From CAWEHT01 sp963808455 (GTDB lineage Bacteria; Chloroflexota; Anaerolineae; CG2-30-64-16): DNA of 8,621 nucleotides. The notes under the pieces are model-generated. The model was not told the DNA's origin. It searched no databases and was given only the letters and a program-made list of their open reading frames with translations. Shown one piece after another: positions 1 to 5,226 of this stretch. The position numbers and the translations under genes are program-made. The stretch is from the NCBI GenBank assembly GCA_963808455.1, contig CAWEHT010000265.1, forward strand, positions 1 to 8,621, in the 5' to 3' direction. Every line of letters begins with the position of its first letter. The first letter of the stretch is position 1.

Positions 1-96
1 AGCGGGTATGCAAGCCGGCCTGCGCCGCGGCGAGCCGCCAGCGAAGAATCCGTCTCTGTGTCGCCGAAGGGGTCCCCTGTTTCTGCATTATGGCGC

Positions 97-989
97 TTAC
101 TGGCCGGTGCCATGCGGCGAGCTGGCGCGGTCGATCGTCTTCGTATTCCTCGTGCGCCAGCTTGATCGTGGCCGCCATCGCGTTCTCCTCCAGGTGTGGC
201 ACCGATCCCGTGCCCGGGATCGGCAGCATGGTGCCCGAACGCTGCAACAGCCAGGCAAGCGCGATCTGCCGGGGCGCGAGGTTGTGGCGTTGGGCGATGC
301 CTGCGATGGGCCCGCCGGGCCCGGCCAGGTTGCCAACCGCCAACGGGTTCCAAGGCAGGAATGCGATCCCCTGGCGAGCGCACTCGTTGACCATCGCTTC
401 CGACTGGCGCAATTCCAGGTTGTAACGGTTCTGCACGCTCACGATGGGCACGATCTTCTGCGCCTGAGCGAGCTGATCGGCAGTGACATTCGAGAGCCCG
501 ACGTGGCGGATTTTGCCTCCCTCTCTAAGCCGGGCCAGCTCGCCGACCGAATCCTCGAAGCGCACCTTTGGGTCGGGCCGGTGGAACTGATAGACGTCGA
601 TCCGGTCCAGGCGCAGGCGCTTGAGGCTGCCCTCCAGGGCCGAGCGCAGGTGCTCCGGCCGCCCGTTGGGCGACCACGCGCCCGGCCCGCTGCGCTCCAG
701 GCCCCCTTTGGTGGCGATGACCTGGCCCTTCGGATAGGGGTAAAGGGCTTCCGCTATCAGCTCCTCGCTCACACGCGGGCCATAAGCGTCGGCCGTGTCG
801 ATGAAGTTGATGCCCAGTTCTACGGCCCGGCGCAGCGTGGCGATGGCCTCGCCACGGTCGGCAGGCGGTCCCCAGAATCCCCGTCCCCGTGATGCGCATG
901 GCGCCGAAGCCCAGCCGGTAAACCTGCAAGTCCCCGCCGAGGCCCAAAATGCCGCTGGCCTCCACAGGCCGCTTGATTGTGCCCTGCAT
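97..989 (-). CDS. Aldo/keto reductase, broken by two single-base frameshifts
   Basis: NAD(P)H-dependent oxidoreductase of the aldo/keto reductase superfamily; the substrate cannot be told. ATG at 989-987 follows AGGAG with a 9-nt spacer. The first frame reads to GTGILG, then goes wrong near 876-877. Dropping one base of the AA gives the family sequence GTGIWGPPADRGEA. With that correction the catalytic tetrad is complete: Asp64 and Tyr69 (in FIDTADAYG), Lys94 (IATKGG) and His136 (YQFHRPD). The C-terminal NADPH-binding part is also clear (SVQNRYN, LPIPGTGSV, HLEEN). A second extra base near 139-142 again shifts the frame. Without it the protein ends EEYETIDRASSPHGTGQ at a TAA at 99-97, giving 296 aa, the usual size; as written, the frame runs off the left edge. 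It lies 52 nt downstream of the MFS gene, probably co-transcribed. Family very likely; whether the breaks are real or sequencing errors is open. Confidence 0.85.
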
Positions 990-1013
990 GGTGATGAACT
1001 CCTGATCTGAATT

Positions 1014-1052
1014 CCGGGGCTGGCCCCGGGGAGCCGGCCCGTCAAGGGCCGG
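1014..1052 (-). other. Two tandem GC-rich hairpins between MFS and aldo/keto reductase genes
   Basis: Two inverted repeats fill most of the 52-nt gap. CCGGCCC (1034-1040) and GGGCCGG (1046-1052) form a perfect 7-bp stem with a 5-nt loop that contains part of the TGA stop codon of the MFS gene (1044-1042). CCGGGG (1014-1019) and CCCCGG (1024-1029) form a 6-bp stem with a 4-nt loop. There is no T-tract after either on the minus strand, so a classical intrinsic terminator is doubtful. They may act as a partial terminator or an mRNA processing or stability element that sets the ratio of the two products. Confidence 0.4.
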
Positions 1053-2265
1053 GGGCCGGTTGCTCGACCGGGGCCGTGCGCGGCGCCAGCCCGGTGGCGA
1101 TGACGGCGACGACGGCGAGCAGGACGGCAGCCGAGAAGTAGGCCGCGCCTTCGCCAAACCAACCTAACAGGCCGTTGCCCCAGATCGGACCAACGATACG
1201 GCCCAGGCTCTCGAACGAACTGGCGACGCCCTGCACGCGCCCCTGTTCGGCAGGGCTAGCGATGTGGCTGAATAGCGCGACCAGGGCCGGCGAGGCCAGC
1301 CCCGCTCCGACGGAAGCCGGCACCAGCGCGATGACAAAGATCGGCACGGTGTGGGCGAGGGAGGCTGCGGCCAGCCCGGCTGCCGCCAGGAACAGCCCGC
1401 TGACCAGCGTGTTCTTCTCGCCGATCCGCCGCACCACCGGGTGGATCATCCCACCCTGGACGGCAGCCCCGATCAGCCCGACCACGGCCAGCAGATAGCC
1501 GACCTGCGTCATGCCCCACCCGAAGCGGGCCTTGGCGAACAGCGCGAAAGTCGTCTCGTACACGGCGAATGCAGCCCAAAAGAGCAGGTTGACCAGCAGC
1601 AGGCGCCCCAACTCGGAGCGCCCGAGCAGCTCGGGGGCGGCGCGCCACGTCGCCAGCCCGGCCGCTGCGGCCGGCCGCGACGACCGAGAGGCATCGCTGC
1701 GAGGCGCATCCCCGCCCTTTGGCGGCTCAGGCAGGAGAAATCCGGTCAACAACGTCGCCGCCAACGCCAGCCCGGCCGCGGCCCAGGCCGGTGCGGCAAA
1801 GCTGTAATGGCCAAGCAGGCCGCCCAGGGCGGGGCCAAAGATGAAGCCCAGGCCGAAGGCTGCGCCGATCATTCCATAGGCGCGTGCGCGCCCCTGCGGA
1901 GGTGTGATATCGCCAATGTAAGCCCGGGCAGTCGAGATGTTGCCCCCCGAGAGGCCATCGATGATGCGCGCGAGGAAGAGCAGCCACAACGCGTTGGCCA
2001 GCGCCAGCAGGCTGAAGCTGATGACCGTCCCCAGCAAGCTGAAGAGCAGGACCGGGCGCCTGCCGTAACGATCTGACAGCGCGCCCAACACAGGCGTGGC
2101 CAGGAGCTGGCAGGCGGAATAGGCGGCGAACAAGAGGCCGACGGCCAGCGGCGTCGCGCCGGTGTGGTCGGCGTAAAACGGCAGCAGTGGGATGATGATG
2201 CCGAAGCCCAGCAGATTGACGAACACGATCAGGAAGATGATGAAGAGCGGGCGGTTGTTTTTCAC
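1042..2265 (-). CDS. MFS transporter, TetA-like drug:H+ antiporter (DHA1 type)
   Basis: Integral inner-membrane exporter of the major facilitator superfamily, 407 aa with about 12 hydrophobic segments, the usual length for 12-TM drug antiporters. Motif A (GALSDRYGRRP, residues 61-71) sits in the loop after the second segment. The antiporter signature motif C (GxxxGPxxGG, in GLGFIFGPALGG, residues 138-149) lies in the fifth segment; in the family it marks proton-coupled exporters. A hydrophilic Arg/Ser/Ala-rich loop (about 180-220) separates the two six-helix halves. The start is a GTG at 2265-2263, chosen because GGAGAG lies 9 nt upstream and the first segment begins at residue 7. The overall pattern resembles tetracycline-efflux proteins, but the substrate cannot be assigned and resistance should not be assumed. 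Transcribed away from the response regulator gene and towards the aldo/keto reductase gene. Confidence 0.9.
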   Translation of the reverse strand: MKNNRPLFIIFLIVFVNLLGFGIIIPLLPFYADHTGATPLAVGLLFAAYSACQLLATPVLGALSDRYGRRPVLLFSLLGTVISFSLLALANALWLLFLARIIDGLSGGNISTARAYIGDITPPQGRARAYGMIGAAFGLGFIFGPALGGLLGHYSFAAPAWAAAGLALAATLLTGFLLPEPPKGGDAPRSDASRSSRPAAAAGLATWRAAPELLGRSELGRLLLVNLLFWAAFAVYETTFALFAKARFGWGMTQVGYLLAVVGLIGAAVQGGMIHPVVRRIGEKNTLVSGLFLAAAGLAAASLAHTVPIFVIALVPASVGAGLASPALVALFSHIASPAEQGRVQGVASSFESLGRIVGPIWGNGLLGWFGEGAAYFSAAVLLAVVAVIATGLAPRTAPVEQPAPGP

Positions 2266-2292
2266 GAAAGCGTACTCTCCCGGCGCTTCAAG

Positions 2293-2302
2293 ATAAGCTT
2301 AT
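2293..2302. promoter_or_regulatory. Perfect 10-bp palindrome ATAAGCTTAT, candidate operator
   Basis: ATAAGCTTAT is a perfect palindrome centred within a base or so of the predicted start of transcription of the MFS promoter (2305-2333), where a bound repressor would block the polymerase. The divergent response regulator is one possible ligand. A 10-bp AT-rich palindrome can arise by chance, so support is modest. Confidence 0.3.
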
Positions 2303-2304
2303 GC

Positions 2305-2333
2305 CTTATAAACCCCTTCCGTGCTCACGACAA
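2305..2333 (-). promoter_or_regulatory. Sigma-70-type promoter for the MFS gene
   Basis: On the minus strand TTGTCG (2333-2328) and TATAAG (2310-2305) are separated by exactly 17 nt, in a local AT-rich patch of an otherwise GC-rich region. Transcription would begin near 2298 and give a leader of about 33 nt before the GTG start at 2265. Assigned by consensus only. Confidence 0.55.
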
Positions 2334-2382
2334 GTGATGGATCGTACAAGGGCGCGCACCCCGCCGGCGACCTTGATGGCTG

Positions 2383-2391
2383 TGCTAGAAT
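2383..2391 (+). promoter_or_regulatory. Extended -10 element for the response regulator gene
   Basis: TGCTAGAAT fits an extended -10 (TGnTAnnnT). I see no -35 hexamer at 16-18 nt spacing. The element ends 8 nt before the ATG at 2400, so a transcript starting at the usual distance would have almost no leader. This is consistent with leaderless translation and with the weak Shine-Dalgarno there. Confidence 0.35.
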
Positions 2392-2399
2392 ATGAGGCG

Positions 2400-3038
2400 A
2401 TGATTGCCCTCCGCATTTTGATCTTGGCAGATGACGCTCTCAGCCGGGCCGGCCTGGCCGTGCTGCTGGCCGGGCAGCCGGGTTTTGCCGTGACCGGTCA
2501 GGTGGCCAGCAGCGCCGACCTGGCCGGGTCGCTGGCCGCGTACCAGCCTGAGCTCGTGCTGTGGGACCTGGGCTGGGATCCGGCCAAGCTCTTGGGGCGC
2601 CTGGCCGACGTGCGGGAGGCCGTGATCTCGGCCGGTGCCCAACTGGCCGTCTTGCTCCCCGACGCGCAATATGCGAGCGAAGCCTGGGCCTCCGGGGCGC
2701 GCACGCTTCTCACACGCGATGTGGCCACGGATCGCCTGGTGACCGGCCTGGCTGCCACGTCCCAGGGCCTGGCCGTGCTGGACCCCGCCCTGGCCGGGGC
2801 ACTGGTGGCCGCGCGCATGGAGCCGCCGTCTTCCCCTGGCGAGGCGCTGACGCCGAGAGAGATCGATGTCCTGCGCATCCTCGCCGAGGGGCTGCCCAAC
2901 AAAGCTATCGCTCGCAGGCTGGGCATCAGCGAGCACACCGTCAAGTTCCACGTCAATGCCATCCTCGGCAAGCTCGGCGTCGAAAGCCGCACCGAAGCTG
3001 TGGTCCGGGCCACCCGCCTGGGCCTCATCCTCCTATAG
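2400..3038 (+). CDS. LuxR/NarL-type response regulator with divergent receiver domain
   Basis: Two-domain DNA-binding regulator of 212 aa, a typical NarL/FixJ length. The receiver (residues 4-120) keeps the acidic pair Asp11/Asp12 and the likely phosphoacceptor Asp56 (in LVLWDLGW). The usual switch Thr/Ser after strand 4 is not evident (VLLPDAQ), and the conserved Lys after strand 5 appears as Arg106 (LLTRDV). The C-terminal LuxR helix-turn-helix (about 148-210) is canonical: LTPREIDVLRILAEG, then NKAIARRLGISEHTVKFHV. The ATG at 2400 is chosen because homology begins directly after it (ALRILILADD). In-frame ATGs at 2301 and 2376 would add unrelated residues, and the first would overlap the MFS promoter. 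No histidine kinase is nearby. It lies 104 nt upstream of the protease pair on the same strand, with no clear promoter between, so it may share their transcript. It could also control the divergent MFS gene. Confidence 0.87.
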   Translation: MIALRILILADDALSRAGLAVLLAGQPGFAVTGQVASSADLAGSLAAYQPELVLWDLGWDPAKLLGRLADVREAVISAGAQLAVLLPDAQYASEAWASGARTLLTRDVATDRLVTGLAATSQGLAVLDPALAGALVAARMEPPSSPGEALTPREIDVLRILAEGLPNKAIARRLGISEHTVKFHVNAILGKLGVESRTEAVVRATRLGLILL

Positions 3039-3142
3039 TACCTTTTATCAGGTCGCTGCCTCCCCAAATGGCGGAAGATTGCGCTCGCGAACGGCGCGAT
3101 ACTCGTGCCTGGAATTGATTGACATAGAGCGTGGAGGTTGAC

Positions 3143-4049
3143 ATGCCTGGAGTTCTTGCTGATTTTTCCAATGCCCTGGCCGAGACTGTGGCGGCGCTCG
3201 ACAAGAGCACGGTGCGCGTCGAGGGACGCGAGCGGCTGCCGGCCACTGGAATCGTGTGGTCTGCCGATGGGACCATCCTGACCGCACACCACGTCGTGGA
3301 GCAGGATGAGAATATCGGCGTTGGCCTGCCGGACGGCCAGACGGCCTCGGCCAGGCTGGTGGGGCGCGACCCGACCACTGATCTCGCCCTTCTGCAGTTG
3401 AGCGGTGCGCCGGCCGGCGCGGCTGGCCGCGGCGCGGTGGGCTTCCCCCGACGCCCTGCGGGTTGGCAACGTGGTGCTGGCACTGGGCCGCCCGGGGCAC
3501 ACGGTGATGGCGACATTCGGCATCATCAGCGCGTTGGGCAAGCCCTGGCGCACGCCTGCCGGCGGCCAGGTGGACCGCGATCTGCAGACCGATATCGTCA
3601 TGTACCCCGGCTTCTCGGGCGGGCCGCTGGTCAGCGCCACCGGTGAGGTGATCGGGCTCAACAGCTCGGCTCTCCTGCGCGGCGCCAGCGTGGCCATCCC
3701 CGGGCCGACCATCAGGCAGGTGATCGAGAGCCTGCAGACACACGGGCGCGTGCGCCGCGGCTACCTCGGCATCGGGGCACAGCCCGTCAGGCTGCCGGCC
3801 AACCTGGCCCAGCAGCTGGGGCAGGAGACCGGGCTCCTGCTCGTCTCCGTCGAGCCGGAGAGCCCGGCCGAGGGAGGCGGGCTGGTGCTGGGCGACACGA
3901 TCGTGTCTATCGTGGGCCAACAGGTGCGCGGCCTCGACGAGCTGATGGGCACGCTGGGCGGCGAGCGGGTCGGGCAGCCCACGGCGGTCAGGATCGTGCG
4001 AGCCGGCGCCCTTGCCGAGCGCACAGTCACCATCGGCGAGCACAAATGA
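3143..4049 (+). CDS. HtrA/DegP-like serine protease with PDZ domain, one frameshift
   Basis: Trypsin-fold (S1C/HtrA) peptidase that would cut misfolded or regulatory proteins. The ATG at 3143 has GGAGG 5 nt upstream. The first frame gives the N-terminal barrel with catalytic His50 (TAHHVV) and Asp80 (TTDLALLQL). An extra base near 3401-3416 then breaks it, and the next frame carries SPDALRVGNVVLALG, the nucleophile Ser in GFSGGPL (codon 3615-3617) and a C-terminal PDZ domain (about 3757-4020; YLGIG, LLLVSVEPESPAE, LGDTIVSI). The region is 907 nt, one more than a multiple of three; corrected length is 301 aa. LAAARWASPDALRVG aligns without gaps to the same stretch of the downstream protease, placing the break before 3417. 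There is no signal peptide or membrane anchor, so it should be cytosolic, unlike classical periplasmic DegP. It ends in ATGA, overlapping the next gene. Confidence 0.85.
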
Positions 4050-4636
4050 ACCTCCTACAAGATCTCGATGCCGGCCTGGCTGAGCTGATTGCCAGAACGC
4101 AGGCCAGCCTGGTCGAAATTCATAACGGGCGGCGCGGCCACGGCGCCGGCACGATCTGGCACGCCGAGGGGCTGATCGTGACCAATGCGCATGTAGTTGA
4201 CCGCGGGTCCGTGGGAGTGGTGCTGCCGGACGGCCGCGACCTGCCGGCGCACGTGCTCGCCCGGGACGACGAGCGCGACCTGGCTGCGCTCAAGGTCGAT
4301 GCCACCGGGCTGCCGGCCATCGATCTTGGCGACTCACGAGCCCTCCGGGCCGGGCAGTGGGTGATGGCGATTGGCCATCCCTGGGGAGTGGTCGGCGCTG
4401 CCACCGTGGGGGTCGTGATCGGTACAGGTTCGGCCTTTCCGGAGGGGCCGGGCCGCGAAGCGATCGCCGTCAGCCTGCACCTGCGGCCGGGCCACTCCGG
4501 CGGGCCGCTGATCGATGCCGAGGGCCGGCTCGTCGGCATCAACGTGATGATGCAGGGGCCGGATGTGGGCGTGGCCATACCGGTCCACGTTGCCAAGAAC
4601 TTTCTCCGGCAGTCGTTGAGCACGTCGCAGCCGTAG
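4046..4636 (+). CDS. HtrA-like trypsin-fold serine protease without PDZ domain
   Basis: Intact 196-aa peptidase of the S1C/HtrA type made of the protease domain only. The catalytic triad is visible: His49 (TNAHVV), Asp78 (ERDLAAL) and Ser151 (RPGHSGGPL). The oxyanion-loop glycines and the closing VGINVM and GVAIPV strands are present. There is no signal peptide, transmembrane segment or PDZ domain, so a cytosolic location is expected. Its ATG overlaps the TGA of the PDZ protease (ATGA at 4046-4049), indicating translational coupling. The two proteins share N-terminal layout and spacing (about 48 residues to the His, about 30 more to the Asp), so they look like an old tandem duplication. HtrA enzymes normally work as trimers; a mixed assembly with the PDZ partner is possible but is inference. 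A structured region starts directly after its TAG stop. Confidence 0.87.
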   Translation: MNLLQDLDAGLAELIARTQASLVEIHNGRRGHGAGTIWHAEGLIVTNAHVVDRGSVGVVLPDGRDLPAHVLARDDERDLAALKVDATGLPAIDLGDSRALRAGQWVMAIGHPWGVVGAATVGVVIGTGSAFPEGPGREAIAVSLHLRPGHSGGPLIDAEGRLVGINVMMQGPDVGVAIPVHVAKNFLRQSLSTSQP

Positions 4637-4697
4637 CCGGCAGCGGGTGCCGGTACCTGACGCGGGGCCCAGTCGCATCGAGCGGCCGGGCCCCGCG
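4637..4697 (+). terminator. Tandem strong hairpins after the protease operon, probable terminator
   Basis: The first hairpin begins at the base after the TAG stop: CCGGCA (4637-4642) pairs with TGCCGG (4648-4653) across a 5-nt loop. The second is a perfect 10-bp inverted repeat, CGCGGGGCCC (4661-4670) with GGGCCCCGCG (4688-4697). Its 17-nt loop holds a further CGC/GCG pairing (4674-4676 with 4682-4684). No clear T-run follows, only GCGTTGT, so it may terminate inefficiently or with Rho. Confidence 0.5.
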
Positions 4698-4706
4698 CGC
4701 GTTGTC

Positions 4707-4765
4707 CGGCGGAGCGCCGCCCGACCGTGAACGGCTCGGGCTGAACGAGCGAAGCCCAGGCGGGC
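4707..4765 (+). repeat. 59-bp direct repeat, copy 1
   Basis: Bases 4707-4765 are identical to 4899-4957 (offset 192). The unit starts CGGCGGAGCGCC, contains GCTGAACGAGCGAAGCCC, and ends AGGCGGGC. It can fold in two exclusive ways: GCTCG with CGAGC, or GGGCT with AGCCC. Similarity fades upstream with a short GCGCGT match at 4697-4702. It resembles repetitive extragenic palindrome-type elements; no coding function is evident. Confidence 0.85.
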
Positions 4766-4816
4766 TTAATGGCGTTGGCGTGGCCAGCCCGGTTCAGCGG
4801 GCTTCGCTCTCTCAGC
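4740..4816. repeat. Long imperfect hairpin formed by copy 1 and an inverted partial copy
   Basis: GCTGAACGAGCGAAGCCC (4740-4757) pairs with GGGCTTCGCTCTCTCAGC (4799-4816) at 16 of 18 positions. An inner stem, CGGGCT (4761-4766) with AGCCCG (4786-4791), lies inside the loop. Copy 2 of the repeat has no such partner. It could be a bidirectional terminator, a mobile REP/MITE-like remnant or part of a small RNA. Confidence 0.6.
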
Positions 4817-4898
4817 ACGACGGCATCAGCCTCGTGCAGGTGCCGCGCGCGCTACGGCAGTGCCGCACTTGAGCCGGGACGCGGCGCCGCGCGTGTGG

Positions 4899-4957
4899 CG
4901 GCGGAGCGCCGCCCGACCGTGAACGGCTCGGGCTGAACGAGCGAAGCCCAGGCGGGC
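4899..4957 (+). repeat. 59-bp direct repeat, copy 2
   Basis: Identical over 59 bases to 4707-4765, in the same orientation, with 133 bases between the copies. It is preceded by a perfect 10-bp palindrome GCGGCGCCGC (4881-4890) and followed by a lower-GC stretch leading to the transcarboxylase promoter. Complete identity implies recent duplication, conversion or spread of a repeat family. Confidence 0.85.
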
Positions 4958-5021
4958 GATGGTTGAAGGCGCTACTTCATTTTCCAGCCTACTGCCCCAG
5001 TCCAGCCGACGCGTTTCAACC

Positions 5022-5050
5022 TTGCGGCGCCCTGTGATATCTGCTACACT
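5022..5050 (+). promoter_or_regulatory. Sigma-70-type promoter of the transcarboxylase operon
   Basis: TTGCGG (5022-5027) and TACACT (5045-5050) are separated by exactly 17 nt. TG one base before the -10 makes it an extended -10 (TGCTACACT). Transcription would start near 5057, about 170 nt before the ATG at 5227. Assigned by consensus only. Confidence 0.55.
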
Positions 5051-5056
5051 GGCGGC

Positions 5057-5226
5057 GGCCCCCGGCAGACAGGCCGCGCGGACGGGCCATGGCCGCGGCG
5101 GACCGTGCCGCTAGCCAGGTGACGTGGGGCGCCGACGGCGCCGGTCCGCGGCCTGGAGCGGGAATTGATCAGCAACTATGTGATGGCCCCTGCGTTAATT
5201 CCAACACAATACAGCGGGAGAAATTG
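5057..5226 (+). promoter_or_regulatory. Structured 5' leader of the transcarboxylase operon
   Basis: From the predicted start of transcription to the ATG the RNA can form several strong helices. GCGGACCG (5098-5105) pairs with CGGTCCGC (5142-5149), enclosing GGCGCC-GAC-GGCGCC (5128-5142). GCCGCG (5073-5078) can instead pair with CGCGGC (5094-5099), which overlaps and competes with the first helix. The last 60 nt are AT-richer and end in GGGAGA before the ATG. Competing helices suit a riboswitch or attenuator, but I recognise no known class and GC-rich DNA folds easily. Confidence 0.3.

Larger units (their letters stand above)
4637..5226. other. 590-base non-coding region between protease and transcarboxylase operons
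   Basis: No convincing gene is seen here on either strand; the open frames present are compositionally odd and match no family I know. In order it holds two hairpins (4637-4697), a first 59-bp repeat (4707-4765), an inverted partial copy of it (4799-4816), an unassigned GC-rich stretch, a second 59-bp repeat (4899-4957), a promoter (5022-5050) and a structured leader. The bases 4958-5021 are less GC-rich and show only a 7-bp inverted repeat (GGTTGAA 4961-4967, TTCAACC 5015-5021). Confidence 0.6.

Noticed and set aside
8..892. 294-codon open frame on the plus strand
   Set aside because: It is the antisense of the aldo/keto reductase; the minus-strand reading carries the full catalytic tetrad, while this one has biased, family-less composition.
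2301..2399. Earlier in-frame starts (2301, 2376) for the response regulator
   Set aside because: They add residues unlike any receiver, and the first overlaps the MFS promoter and palindrome. The receiver begins right after 2400.
3098..3124. Promoter-like GATACT and TTGACA before the PDZ protease
   Set aside because: TTGACA (3119-3124) is too close to the ATG at 3143 to have a -10 before it. GATACT (3098-3103) has no -35 at proper spacing (nearest TTGCGC is 13 nt away).
2498..3712. 404-codon open frame on the minus strand
   Set aside because: Antisense across both the response regulator and the PDZ protease, spanning their intergenic gap; no domain is recognisable.
4357..4872. Plus-strand open frame extending into the repeat region
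   Set aside because: It begins inside the second protease in another frame, has no Shine-Dalgarno, and is Arg/Gly/Ala-rich without a recognisable domain.
4697..4960. CRISPR array or tRNA in the repeat region
   Set aside because: Only two direct copies 192 bases apart, with no further regular spacers and no cas genes. No cloverleaf with TTCGA-type T-loop and anticodon arm is present.
4961..5021. 7-bp inverted repeat GGTTGAA / TTCAACC just upstream of the transcarboxylase -35
   Set aside because: The arms are 47 nt apart and short; chance is a sufficient explanation without conservation data.
5089..5226. Upstream in-frame ATG giving a 46-residue N-terminal extension of the 12S-like protein
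   Set aside because: No ribosome binding site, composition unlike the family, and it covers the structured leader. The ATG at 5227 has GGGAGA and starts where homology starts.
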